The notes under the pieces are model-generated. The model worked only from the letters and a program-made list of their open reading frames with translations, was not told where the DNA came from and ran no database searches. From Phymatolithon calcareum (Eukaryota; Rhodophyta; Florideophyceae; Hapalidiales): a stretch of DNA of 64,000 nucleotides. Below are positions 54,406-64,000 of this stretch, one piece after another. Every line of letters starts with the position of its first letter. Position 1 is the stretch's first letter. The translations under genes were made by a program, and so were the position numbers. Location of the stretch: NCBI GenBank assembly GCA_977006965.1, contig OZ345354.1:62001-126000 (forward strand). The letters run 5' to 3'.

Positions 54406-55209
54406 TTAGACCTTTTCCCATATGAGTCTCAGCGTACTTGTGGAAGTTCTGAAAGCACTTAAAGATCTCTGATTCCTTCGCGTTGTGAACAGCGTAGGCA
54501 CCTTAGAGTGATCATTAATGAAAGTGATGAAGTGCTGAGATCCTCCAGGATATGTCAAATCAATAGGATAAAGAACGTCGGAATGCAATAGCTCTAGAAC
54601 TGCTCTAGAGCGAGAATCACTGGAAATTGGAATAGCAGCACCCTGATATTTGCCGTCAAGGCATCCTGCGCATGGATATTTACTTCTGAACTGGAAGAAA
54701 TAGTAACACTTTTAGCCACACTATGGCCTACCATGTTTGTGACACCAGAATGGAGGATATGAGCGAAACTTTCGTGCCAGAGCTGTATACTAGCAGGTCA
54801 GGCAATTTCGACTGTGAGAGAGTCATTCGGTGGGTCGAGAGCATACAGACTTTTACGTAATGGACTTGTTGCGACAGTTTCGCCATGTGCTTTGACGTAG
54901 CGTCGACCACGTCTGAAGGTTAATCCATATTCTTGTTGTTCCATTTTCGTAACTGGAAGCAACGGGTAGCCGATTCCCGTATATGCAGTTCTTGCCTTAG
55001 TTTTGCACTTGCACTGTTTTTCGTCGACGTTCGTGGTGATAATAGCATCTCCTTTTGAAGCAATTTTTGCCTGAGATCTTGCTGCCATTTCGACAGTGGA
55101 CGACGATTCGTTGAAAGGAGAGAAGATTGAGCGTTCGAAATGTCATGTGCGAGGTAGAGCCGGAATCAATAATCCATGTCTTGAGGAACACGAAATCGGA
55201 ATCATGCAT
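54406..55209 (-). pseudogene. Copia protease and integrase core, degenerate
   Basis: 55209-54997 encodes WIIDSGSTSHMTF, the aspartic protease site of copia (D-S-G). Downstream fragments (55088-54798, 54910-54728) cover the GAG-pre-integrase domain, with LRKSLYALD and KLSQQVHYV. 54588-54406 has HSDVLYPIDL and GGSQHFITFINDHSKV, the integrase core start with its first catalytic Asp. Several frames are used. Confidence 0.75.
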
Positions 55210-55235
55210 AGCTCGGAGAAGATCTGTTTCATCAC

Positions 55236-56010
55236 TCAGGAAGGCAGAAGGCTTAGTCGCTTTTGATTTCGACTTTTATATCCTTCATGAGCAAGATGGG
55301 GAGACTTGGACCAACGCCGGAGAGATGGGCGGCTTGACCGACCCCAATGTTCGCAGTGGACACGGAGTTGTGTTCCGTCACGTCCGGCAGTGAACAGAGC
55401 AGCTGCGTCTGATTTCATGCTTTTTGCTTCGATTCGCATACTCATTCTTTGCTCTTCGTGAAGAAGAGGACTCTTTAAAAGCTCCATTGAGAATGAGTCG
55501 TATTCGTTTCCAAGCGCGTCAAGAGCCCAAAGGAAACTGCTAAAGTGATCGGGAAGTCCGTTGAGCACAACCCTTGTCATTTATTTCTCATCAATGTCGA
55601 CGCCTATAGACTTGAAAGTGATAGCGAGCTGGCGAATGCGATTAGTATAGGGCAGAACGTTCTCATCCCCTAACATGGGGGCAGTATAGGGCTAGCATCG
55701 AGCGGTTAATTGATTGGGAAAATGTGACGCTCAAAGATGTTAAGTATTGCTATCCACATTTCTTTAGCCGTTGCAACATCCTGTACGTGTTCGACATGTT
55801 CGTCGGAGAGAGAAAGACAGATAATGGCTTTTGCCTTATTATCATTTCGACACCAGACCTTGAATGCATCCGAGCCCGGAGCTGGTTTATAATCTTCGAT
55901 GTATTCATCGAGCTCCCAAAAGGAAATACTTTCTGAATTTTTTGTCTCCAAGGGTGGAAATTCGTCGCATTAAGCTTTTCAATCTTCAGCGCTCCTTGAG
56001 AGTTGTCCAT
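55236..56010 (-). pseudogene. Copia gag (UBN2-like), frameshifted
   Basis: 56010-55750 starts with an ATG and gives LNATNFHPWRQKIQKVF, the typical opening of copia gag. The next part, in another frame (55951-55706), continues with DNKAKAIICLSLSDEHVEHV. 55580-55236 contains VLNGLPDHFSSFLWAL and LLHEEQRM, the UBN2 gag core. The CCHC knuckle is not recognisable. Confidence 0.75.
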
Positions 56011-56898
56011 TTTGGCAAACTGGGTTCTTGAAAATCTTTTCTAAAATCCGTTCGGGGAGTCCTGTTAAAGCATTCTATCTCCTATAAGAAATTCCTTCGA
56101 ATCAGGGTGACTCGGAGCTCGATCTGGGGGTGGCTTCAAGCTATTTACCTCTTGTGTCGTTGTGGAACACCTGAACCTGTAGCAGGCGACACGCACTACT
56201 AGAACAACTCGGTGAGTGGTACCGAGCTGCCTATCTTTTATGCTCGCTGACCTAGAGACCCAGAAGACTGGCCTGAACAGGACAAAATCAAAAGAAGTCA
56301 AATAACGAAGAAGACGAAACCGGAAGAAGACGAAGATGGAGTTCAGTGGTGATTATGCGCTGACTGGTCCCATACCATATTGCTGCATGCTATGGGGAAG
56401 GATTCGGTGATTTCAAGAAGAGAGGTTAATTTAGTGGGTTCTCTAGCTCAGGCTATGTTGACCTTATTCTTGGTCCATGTTGCGGTACTGGGGGCTGTCG
56501 TGCTCTTCGCTAGGCTCTAAATGGCGCTCCGCTTCTCCTTTCACTCGCTCTTAGACTTACGCCATGCGTTTTGCCTGATTCTCTGTCACGGGCGTGCGAC
56601 TGGTTACCTATTCACCAACTCACGATTGAGGGGCCGGTGAAGTTGGGCTGCTTGCGCAATGTGCGCGGTGCTGACTCTCGTCGGTGGTCAAAGTAGCTGT
56701 GAAAACAGTAGTTTACTTTTGCTAATTTTTTCTACCTCCCCGGTCCCAAATGCGAACCAGCGCGCAATCTAAATACTGACGGTAGGTTTCCCGTAGGCCA
56801 TATACTTTCGGGTGGTGCTGCAATTGCAGCCCATCTATGATTCAGTAATAAACGCAATCTCACCTCGGGGCTGCGGGAATCTGGTTATTTACTCATCC
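56011..56898. other. No recognised gene
   Basis: The copia 5' LTR would be expected here, but no sequence matching the 3' LTR start was found. The rest contains only short frames. Confidence 0.4.
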
Positions 56899-57010
56899 TC
56901 CAACGCCACTATCATACCCTCCATTTCCTACAAAGACTAGCTCCCTTCAAATTGTCATTACAGCTTGCATTTACAGCAAGACCTTACAGATAGCATTACA
57001 GTCATTTGTC
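56899..57010 (+). repeat. Chromovirus LTR fragment, opposite orientation
   Basis: TCCAACGCCACTATCATAC and TAGCTCCCTTCAAATTGTC, then GCTTGCATTTACAGCAAG, match the first 110 bases of the chromovirus LTR (46185-46080 on the minus strand), here on the plus strand. It is a broken, inverted copy next to the solo LTR. Confidence 0.75.
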
Positions 57011-57059
57011 ATTATAAGTTAGACTATATTTGCTACTGTGTAAGAATATAGAGAGTGGT

Positions 57060-58194
57060 ATCCACGGTCGTGGCGGAATCGTTCTCGAAGCACAGCGAGA
57101 TTTTTCAGTCTTTTGTTCACTGTCTCGTGCCGTGCGAGCAATAGTTTGTAGAAACTACGCCCACTTGCAGAGAGATGTCTAGGAAAAATGCACCTGTCAT
57201 CCGTTTAGTCTTTGTCTGCCACGACCCGCTCTCCGTCACGAAGTTCCATCATGAGTCCTTCTCTGTGGGGTTTGAAACGCACAAGTTGGCGCACTGACAG
57301 TGGTCGGGTTGTTCCCTGCCGGAAAGCCGAGGGCGGCGCGAAGCGCCGACCTTTATAGAAAAAACAATGGATCAAAGATGACTTGGCAATATGATAAATG
57401 GATCAATGGAAGAGTCTGGAAGCCGCTTCGCGGCTTCCGAGGTGCTTACAGTGTAAGCATCTGTAAGCGGTAAGCGCCTGTATGCTGTAAGCAGCGGTTC
57501 TAGGGTTTGCTCTTGGTGATCCTTCATGGTGTAAGTACGTATCGAAACCTACGGTACTGTAATGACTGTAACGCTATCTGTAATGGCCTGCTGTAAATGC
57601 AAGCTGTAATGAGAAATTGGAGGGAGCTATTTGTATAGGAGTATGATAGTGGCGTTGGACGCCACACTCTCTAAAGATTCGCACATCATAACACATTCCC
57701 CACGGGAAAACTAAATTTACCCACACAATATCTCCCTTCTCAAGAGAGACACCCACTTCATAACGGGTTCCTGGATCTTTAAATTTATGAGAATACCAAC
57801 TTCGATTGAAGGGAGTGGGCTCCTGTATCTGAGATTCTCTCCTATCTACAGATATATAAAATCCGTTCACCGAGCCATATAAGCGGCGCTTGTCAAATTC
57901 AATCTTTAGAAAAGTTAGTCGATTCAAATGAAAAACTTGCAAAGATAGAACTGGACAGAGAGATGTAAAACATATTACCGAAACTCGCGCAAAGGACCGG
58001 ACGAGCGCCCTCGACAACTTACGAAACGTTTTCTCTTCCAGGCCACTAATTTTGGCGTGGACGCTCTCGGTGTCGTAGACCTTCAAAAAAGGAATGGCCA
58101 CAGAACGTGTTTTGATCTGATCTTCGTGGGCGGGCGCAATTGCACCCAAATTATGATACAACCCTCGGGTGTAGTCCAGAACATCGCGCGCCAT
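57060..58194 (-). pseudogene. Harbinger-like DDE transposase, interrupted by a solo LTR
   Basis: The frame 58194-57667 gives GFYISVDRRES (first catalytic Asp), PFNRSWYSHKFKDPGTRYEV and GDIVWVNLVFPWGMCYDVRI, matching transposases of the DDE_Tnp_4/Harbinger-like group. The reading frame then enters the LTR at 57666. Left of the LTR the match resumes (57260-57060): GLMMELRDGERVVADK, the second catalytic Asp region, and RHETVNKRLKNLAVLRERFR. A stop follows ADKD, so it was already decaying. It has no visible terminal repeats. Confidence 0.7.
57266..57666 (-). repeat. Solo LTR of the chromovirus family
   Basis: This 401-bp sequence is collinear with the chromovirus 3' LTR (45775-46198) and has no internal region on either side. 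AGAGA (minus strand) occurs on both borders, read with one base of slack at the LTR ends, as expected of a 5-bp target duplication. Removing the LTR joins the transposase codons for FRE and GLMM in frame. Confidence 0.85.
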
Positions 58195-58960
58195 CGTCGC
58201 CGAGGTATAGACAGGCTCCTAGTCTCTTTCTCAGCATGTCATCGACGAAGCTAGAGAAAACATCTGATCAATGGTGGAATTTAGTCTACAACATTTAGCC
58301 GAATAGGAATTTTAACGTATTTGTTGTACCATTTTTACTCCTTTAGTGAGTATTACTGGTATATCTTGCAGTGGTACACTACTGTAATGTACACAAGTAC
58401 AAGATATTGCGTACTGGCCTGTAGTAAACACATATTTTTCGCAAATTGTAATATTTTCTATTAATTATTTGTACTGTATTTGTTGGAGGCAATGGAGTAT
58501 GATGAATTTTGCTCCCATCATTACACATATTAGAGACCATGATTTCAAAATTCAAATTGATGCATAAAAATAGTTTTATAATCCTCACCTTCAGGATGCA
58601 ATTCTATCCCGAGATAGAAATATTATCTTGAGACTGTAATGCCTTTGAGTGGGCATTATGATGCGCATTTCAGAGATATCTTTTTACTGCACGTTAGCCA
58701 ATCATCTTTAAGTACCTCCGGGAGATTTTAGTAGAAATAGCTCACCGAGTTCACGTAGCATGGCGAGCAGAGAGAAAAAAGCCCAACACACAACTAACAA
58801 ACAAAAAAATATCCTTTAGACCTGAAGCCAAGTGATCTAATTGAGAACTGGTTGAAATTTTATTAAAATAATTTTGAAGACCGTACCAACACAATAGTGG
58901 AGACACTCACTGTCTCCACGGGCAAACGTTTCTGAATAAACGAACCCGCCCAGACGACTT
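58195..58960. other. No recognised gene; AT-rich, one hairpin, likely start of the third gypsy LTR
   Basis: The sequence is AT-rich with only short frames. GTGGAGACA and TGTCTCCAC (58897-58905 and 58911-58919) form a hairpin just before the part that must belong to the 5' LTR of the next element. Confidence 0.4.
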
Positions 58961-59032
58961 TACTGTGCGGGGTGCCCTCTAGTGTGCCTTCACATACACA
59001 CTTAACGACGCACAGCCAACGTGTACGTTACA

Positions 59033-59049
59033 TGGTGGATCTGCTACTA
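59033..59049 (+). promoter_or_regulatory. Primer-binding site of the third gypsy element
   Basis: TGGTGGATCTGCTACTA follows the CA that ends the LTR. The TGG would pair with a tRNA CCA end. The tRNA is not identified. Confidence 0.5.
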
Positions 59050-59185
59050 GTTTTCAAACCAGCGCATAGCTCTTGCTCTGCGCTCACCTCGTTGCAAACT
59101 TTCTTCCTTTGCGCTTTGTTCCCAACACAAACAAAGTTTCGCCGTTCTGGTATTCTCGCTGTTTCGTTTCCACCTCTTTCAAACC

Positions 59186-60378
59186 ATGGCGGCGAAGAAC
59201 GTGGTAGAACAAAACTACATAGCGCGACAAATTATTGTCGCGCAACAGAAACTCCACGACACACTCGTGTATTGCCCCGATATGGACGCTTCGTACTGGA
59301 TTTCGGGCGCGGCAGACCTCTGTCGTGACCTCAATGTACGAAATCCGGTGGATATTGCTCGTCTGCACACCTCCGAACTTCGGAGCTGCCGTCCTATTCA
59401 GGATTTCGTGGAGGAGCACATCGCCTCACACGAACCCAGCGACGGTCCGCAACCCCCTTGTTCTCCTGTCTGTCTTTTGGAATTCGCTCTCTCCAACGAT
59501 CGCATGTACACCAAACAAAAGGCAGACCTAACCAGCGCTCTTTCTCGCTACGTCAAACCTCCGACGATGGACTTTAATGAGCATTTTCCGCCCATTTGGC
59601 CAAGGAGGAAGACTTGCTTCGCCGCCGCGACGTTCGCATTTCATCCGTCGCTCTTCAAGAGGCGATGTACGGTAGTACCACTCCGGCCGGCAAACACGTT
59701 TCTGGTGCTGTCAAAGACGCAATCGTTGCTCAACTTCTGGACTCCTTACGTCCATCCGAGCCAGATTTGACTGAGCATTTAGACATCCTAATCTTGTACT
59801 GGGGTGAGTCAAACTGGACTCTGACAGCTCTTATTGAATCTATACGCTCGTATGAACGCAAGATAAACTCTTTACCGGCCTCTGCGTCCTCCGCTCATGG
59901 ATCTGCCCTCATCAAGCACTACCAGGCAAAGACTGAGGCACGCTCATCTCGCTCTACCGCACGAGCTTACAATTTGTATGACCCAACTACGTATCTCCTC
60001 TCTGCTCTTCCGCGTCCTGTTTCTGCCGAGCTTCCAACGAAGCGGCTCCGCTCTGAACCGATACCCCGCGAAAACGACAATCCAACCCTCATTCAGTCGA
60101 TTGCAAAGATTTCCTCTGTTTCGAACACACTGAAAAGTATGTATGTCGATCGAAACCGCAGCGAGGTACCGGACAAGTCCTCGAGGAAACCAAGACGCGC
60201 CCCAACCGAGCGGTCAACACACTGTTTACGCTGCGGGGGCCCTTCTCACCACATATCTGATTCTTCAATCCAGGAAGATGACGTCGCCAAGGATATGCGG
60301 GACGCGAACACTGCAAACAACAGTTTCAATCCGCTTCCTCGACATGCCGAGCACAGATATTCGCTCGCACATACGTGA
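59186..60378 (+). pseudogene. Ty3/gypsy gag, one frameshift
   Basis: Frame 1 (59186 to about 59600) starts at an ATG with a good context (CCATGGCG) and gives an N-terminal domain of about 140 residues. The capsid part then continues in frame 2 (59596-60378) with LQEAMYGSTTPAGKHVSGAV and further helices, ending in a zinc knuckle CLRCGGPSHHISDS whose final Cys has become Ser. One insertion or deletion near 59600 separates the parts. Gag would form the virus-like particle. Confidence 0.7.
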
Positions 60379-60443
60379 ATATTGCGTGAGACCCGTTGGC
60401 CTAAGTCCTGGCTTCGATCGCCTGGCGATTCAAAAAACTAGAC

Positions 60444-60920
60444 GTGTCTGGCATCTCTCTCTGGCATGCCAGCCAGATCAAAGATCCATGGTCACTGTCC
60501 ATCGACTCAGGCAAAATTTTTTGCGGTGTCTCCGCCTACGCTCACCTGCAGTCGACCTCTCGTTTCTCGACATCCATCAAGCTCCTTAACTCGATACATG
60601 GTTCTGTTACTTCCTTGGTTGACACTGGCGCCGAGCGCACCTGCATCTTTAAAAATCTGTTCCACAAAATGCGCTCCAAAGACAAATATTTGAGTCTATT
60701 CGATCCTTCTCTTCGTCTCTCTAGCGCCACCGGATCTCCTCTCTCCGTCAAAGGCGCTGTTCGTTTTCCTCTCTCGCTCACACATCGTGTTTTCTGTCAC
60801 TACCGATGTTATCGTCTGCGACAATCTCTCACGCGATGTTATACTCGGTTTGGATGTTCTCATCAGCACCCGCGCTGTTATCAACTTACACGACCAGTCT
60901 GTGATGTTCCGCTCTGTTGA
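60444..60920 (+). pseudogene. Ty3/gypsy aspartic protease
   Basis: SLVDTGAERTCIF is the retropepsin active site, with a DTG triad and the hydrophobic lead-in. LRLSSATGSPLSVKGAV follows, as in Ty3 proteases where a conserved A-x-G loop precedes the flap strand. The frame is lost near 60790, and IVCDNLSRDVILGLDVL (the usual ILG..L) is found in the next frame (60787-60975). Confidence 0.75.
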
Positions 60921-62170
60921 CCCATCCGTTTCTCACTGTTCCTGTTCCGGAGACCTACCTCACTCTGTCCGATGATGTGACGATTTTTCCTCGCAACAGC
61001 AACTTGTGGTGGCACATTTCTTCTCCCGCCGCGCTCTCCCGTGGTTTTGGCTCTCCCGAACGTGACTTCCACGGCAAAGTCCACATCTGTGTCTCTAACG
61101 CCGCGTTCGACACATCGTGCCTTAATATGCGCATTATGGTGGAAAACCTGATGGCGATTCCCGCAGAGCTACCAAAGGGACTGCGCTTGTCCGTTACTCA
61201 CACTTATCACGACGTCAACCTAGTACCTATCGGGACTAAACGCTTTTCCGAACAACAGTCTGATTTATCCTGGTCCGACGTACCCTCAGATGTTTCTTTA
61301 CCACCGGCATCGCTTGCACCAGACGAGGCCTCTTTTCTTCTTGCGGAAAAGTCGTCTACTCTTGACTACGATACTGCTCTTGACTCCGACCTGTCTGCTA
61401 AGCAGGCAATCAACTCCGTGCGGTGCTTCACTCCCACGCAGACGTTTTCGCACCGGACCCGTCCGCGCCGGAAACTATGCGAAATATCCCTCCCCTCACA
61501 ATCGACACTGGACCTGGGCAACATGTACTCTGTCCTCCTTTCCGTCACCATCCACTTGCCCATCGACACATCGAAGAGCAGGTTCAGCAAATGCTTCGAG
61601 AAGGTCTTATCGAGGAAAGTCAATCCAACTGGTCTTTCCCTGTTGTTCTGGTGTCCAGGCCCAATGGCAAAATACGATTTTGCATTCATTACTGCCGCCT
61701 CAATGAAGCTACTCTGCAAGCCGCGTACAGGCTACCACGCTTCGATTGCATTTTGGACTCTTTGCACGGCATGAAGTAATTCTCCACTCTTGACGCTGAT
61801 TCTGGGTTCCATCAACTGCCTTTGGCCCGATAATCAAGGTAAAAGACAGCTTTTTCCACTCGTTCCGGCCTGTATCAGTGGCGTCGATTACCTTTCGGAT
61901 GGATAAATGCACCAGCTATGTTCCAACAGACCATGGACTACATTCTTCGTGGCCTCAATTACCATTGTGCTATCATCTACTTGGATGATATAATCGTGTT
62001 TTCTTCATCGTTCAAGAATCATCTTCGCGATTTACGTGTTATTTTCAACCGTTACCGCTTCTTCAAGAGTCATCTGAACCTTTAGAAATCCAAATTTCTC
62101 GCAGCCAATATCAAATACCTGGGTCACGTGGTTAATAAACACGGGGTACTTCCAAACCGGCATTAGTCGA
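60917..62170 (+). pseudogene. Ty3/gypsy reverse transcriptase, split
   Basis: 60917-61774 covers the protease-RT linker. RT starts in 61423-61779: EEQVQQMLREGLIEESQSNW and GKIRFCIHYCRLNEATL. A stop follows at 61777-61779. The palm then appears at about 61890-62160 as FGWINAPAMFQQTMDYIL and YLDDIIVFSSSFKNHL, with the YLDD box intact, then IKYLGHVVNKHGVLP. Two or more frameshifts are needed to join these parts. RT synthesises the element cDNA. Confidence 0.75.
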
Positions 62171-62339
62171 CGCCGTCAAGAGCTCTTCGTCTCCAGAACA
62201 TGCCGAAAGTCCCTCTGCCGGGAAGAAGGCTTTCAAAAGCTTCGTCGATTCGTCCCTCGATTCGTCCCTCGTTTTGCTCACATCGCTGAACCTTTGGTTT
62301 TTTTAAGCCGGAAGAATTAGGTATTTGTTTGGACTCCAG

Positions 62340-62760
62340 AACGTGCAACTGCCCTTTCTGAACTTCAGAACCCCATTTCCCGCAGTCCTGTTCTCGCCTT
62401 TCCCCAATGGGACAAGCCGCTCATTCTCTCTGCCGATGTCAGAGACTTTGGCGTGAGCGTTGTACTGCAACAGTATGACGACTCTGGCCAAATCAGGCAT
62501 GTCCAGTTTTTAAGTCACGCATTCACTGACCGTGAATCTGACTAGAGCACTCCCGAGAAAGAACTTTTCTCTTTCGTCTACGCCCTCAAGAAATTTCGCG
62601 TGTATCTTTACGGACGCCCATTCGTCTGGCACACTGACTCCTCTTCCCTTCAGTGCCTCTCCACGGCGAAATCGTTGGCTCTCAAGTTGCTTCGCTGGTC
62701 GCTCTTGGTTTTAAGCTACCGTTTTACTCGACCATATGCCCGGGACGAGTAATCAAATGC
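62340..62760 (+). pseudogene. Ty3/gypsy RNase H
   Basis: In one plus frame with two stops: LAFPQWDKPLILSADVRDFG (first catalytic Asp), STPEKELFSFVYALKKFR (Glu) and VWHTDSSSLQ (Asp), the standard order of Ty3 RNase H. The stops lie near 62541 and 62750. Confidence 0.7.
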
Positions 62761-63926
62761 CAAACGCTTTGTCCCGGAATCATGTTTCTTTGAGTTCCAT
62801 TTCTTCGATTATTAAGTATCCGCTCAAGATCTTGTCGGTATCTTCCCCATCGTCAAGAAGCGCTTCTCGGACTGACGAAGGCCTCTTCACTACCACAAAG
62901 CTGATCTCCGCACAATACCGTGATCCCTACTTTCGGATGTGGCACGAGCACCTGGTCAGAACTCAAGCGCTACCGCCACTCTCTCCGCCGGAGGGGCGTG
63001 CTCTGAAACTTTGCCGTGATCAACACAAGACTCAGCTACGATCTCTCTCATTCCGTTTCATCATAGTCGAAGGTATCGTGATGCGTATCATGGACTTTAC
63101 ATTCTACGCTAAGATCCATCAAGCGGGTGATCTTCCCCTATCTCGTTCGTTCTTGCGCCCTGTTATTTCCCACTCTTTTCGGGAATACGTACTTAAGCAC
63201 TTCCATCTACCGGCTCATCGCTGCGCTTTGCGAACTCTGCGTGACATTTCCCGACATTTCTGCTGGCCTCAGCTCTTCAAAGATGTTGTCACGTTCGTCT
63301 TATCTTGCCATCCGTGAAATAGTCGCAACTCCGAGTCGGATCTGCAAGGACTATTGAGTTCCACTCCGGCAACAGCACCTACGTATCGCATCTCGCTGTA
63401 TATCATCGGCCCTCGAACTACCACCCCGGAAGGCTATCGCTGGATTCTGGTCATGGTAAACCATTTAACCAAATGGATTGTTGCGGTTCCGTTACGAGAC
63501 AGAACAAGCAGTACGATTATACGTGCGTTTAAGGATCATTGGCTTTTGGAAAGCTACGCATGCCGCCACGTCTTCGCCGACAGAGCGCGCGAATTTTGGA
63601 CTCCCCAGTTTCGGCAGCTTATGTCCGACTGTGGCTCGATTTTTATTCCTGGTCTGCCACATCATTCTAAGACTCAAGGGTTTCTTGAGCGCGCAAACAG
63701 GACTATTCAAGATGCTATCGCAAAGAATCTCAAAGGTAGCGAACACCTCCGGTTGCAGTTCCTCCGCCCTGTCGTTCAGGCATATCGTCACACACTCCAT
63801 ACCTCTACTGGACGTACGCTGTTCGGCTGGGAACCAGCTCCTCCGGCCTTGAACGCTCTCCTCCAGTCTACCCTGCAGGACCCCTCTCTTGCGGAATATG
63901 TCTCAACTCTAAAGCACAATATCTAA
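62736..63926 (+). pseudogene. Ty3/gypsy integrase
   Basis: 62736-63317 contains the zinc module (HLPAHRCALRTLRDISRHFCW, then FVLSCHP) with its frame ending there. The core follows in 63354-63926: ISLYIIGP, where the first catalytic Asp (normally D-I-x-GP) is replaced, GYRWILVMVNHLTKWIVAVPL, VFADRAREFWTP (second Asp kept) and GFLERANRTIQDA (Glu kept). The missing Asp and the frameshift near 63320 make it inactive. The element continues past the stop at 63924-63926. Confidence 0.8.
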
Positions 63927-64000
63927 TCTGCTTGGAATGATGCTGCTCTGCATCTTTCCAACTCTGTCCTATGGAAGCTTCTCAGTTTCGATTCCTCCTC

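Larger units (their letters stand above)
51695..56010 (-). mobile_element. Ty1/copia retrotransposon, second copy, degenerate
   Basis: On the minus strand the order is gag, protease, integrase, reverse transcriptase, RNase H, as in Ty1/copia. At the 3' end TMTADTLTKPFDRIKLTKF matches the conserved C-terminus of copia RNase H (51840-51740). Every domain is broken. It belongs to a different copia lineage from the element at 12-19 kb, to judge by its conserved motifs and its purine tract/LTR start. Confidence 0.85.
59033..64000 (+). mobile_element. Ty3/gypsy retrotransposon, plus strand, truncated by the window
   Basis: Coding order is gag, protease, RT, RNase H, integrase. The 5' LTR appears to end in CGTTACA at 59032, directly followed by TGGTGGATCTGCTACTA, a TGG-starting primer-binding site (59033-59049). 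The LTR start was not located and the 3' end is outside the window. Frameshifts and stops occur throughout pol. Confidence 0.85.

Noticed and set aside
56090-56340. 5' LTR of the second copia element
   Set aside because: I looked for the TGTTGGAAGTGC start or other similarity to 51471-51694 and found none convincing.

Overview
The window is eukaryotic and almost entirely transposable-element territory. Nothing bacterial is visible: there are no operons and no ribosome-binding-site spacing. Instead there are LTR retrotransposons, LINE and SINE insertions with target-site duplications, piggyBac, pogo and Harbinger-like DNA transposons, and intronless NB-ARC/WD40 genes. The mix would suit a repeat-rich alga (a red alga is my best guess) or another protist. 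That assignment is inference and cannot be settled from this sequence.

Layout. 1-6.4 kb: minus-strand Ty3/gypsy element, decayed by frameshifts and in-frame stops. About 9.58-19.31 kb: a decayed plus-strand Ty1/copia element. Its 5' LTR is split by a 2.08-kb pogo-like transposon (9586-11666) and its 3' LTR by a 527-bp MITE (18561-19087), apparently at the same TA. Between its pol gene and 3' LTR lies a 1.15-kb element whose ends are inverted arrays of 29-bp repeats. 19.5-22.7 kb: the only long, intact, gene-like reading frame, an NB-ARC/WD40 protein of 1,050 residues on the minus strand. 25.8-27.9 kb: a broken paralogue of it, hit by a 158-bp SINE-like insertion with an 11-bp target duplication. 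28.45-29.69 kb: a long-terminal-inverted-repeat element. 31.8-33.8 kb: LINE and SINE debris, including a tRNA-derived SINE head.

33.8-51.5 kb: three members of one piggyBac family, sharing subterminal palindromes and a conserved C-terminal end. Copy 1 (33822-36327) carries a LINE insertion. Copy 2 (39997-45741) has piggyBac ends but a foreign interior: a BED zinc-finger/hAT-like fragment, a methyltransferase-like remnant and a LINE with a perfect 13-bp duplication. Copy 3 is at 50428-51470. 45.8-48.1 kb: an internally deleted Ty3 chromovirus with an intact gag-chromodomain fusion and an upstream zinc-finger frame. 51.5-56.0 kb: a second degenerate Ty1/copia element, minus strand. 57.0-58.2 kb: a Harbinger-like transposase interrupted by a solo LTR of the chromovirus family. 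59.0-64.0 kb: a third Ty3/gypsy element, plus strand, running off the window.

Nested insertions give a relative history: piggyBac before LINE, NLR paralogue before SINE, Harbinger-like before chromovirus LTR, copia before pogo and MITE. Only the NB-ARC/WD40 gene looks like a working host gene. Most of the remaining long stretches hold no recognisable gene.
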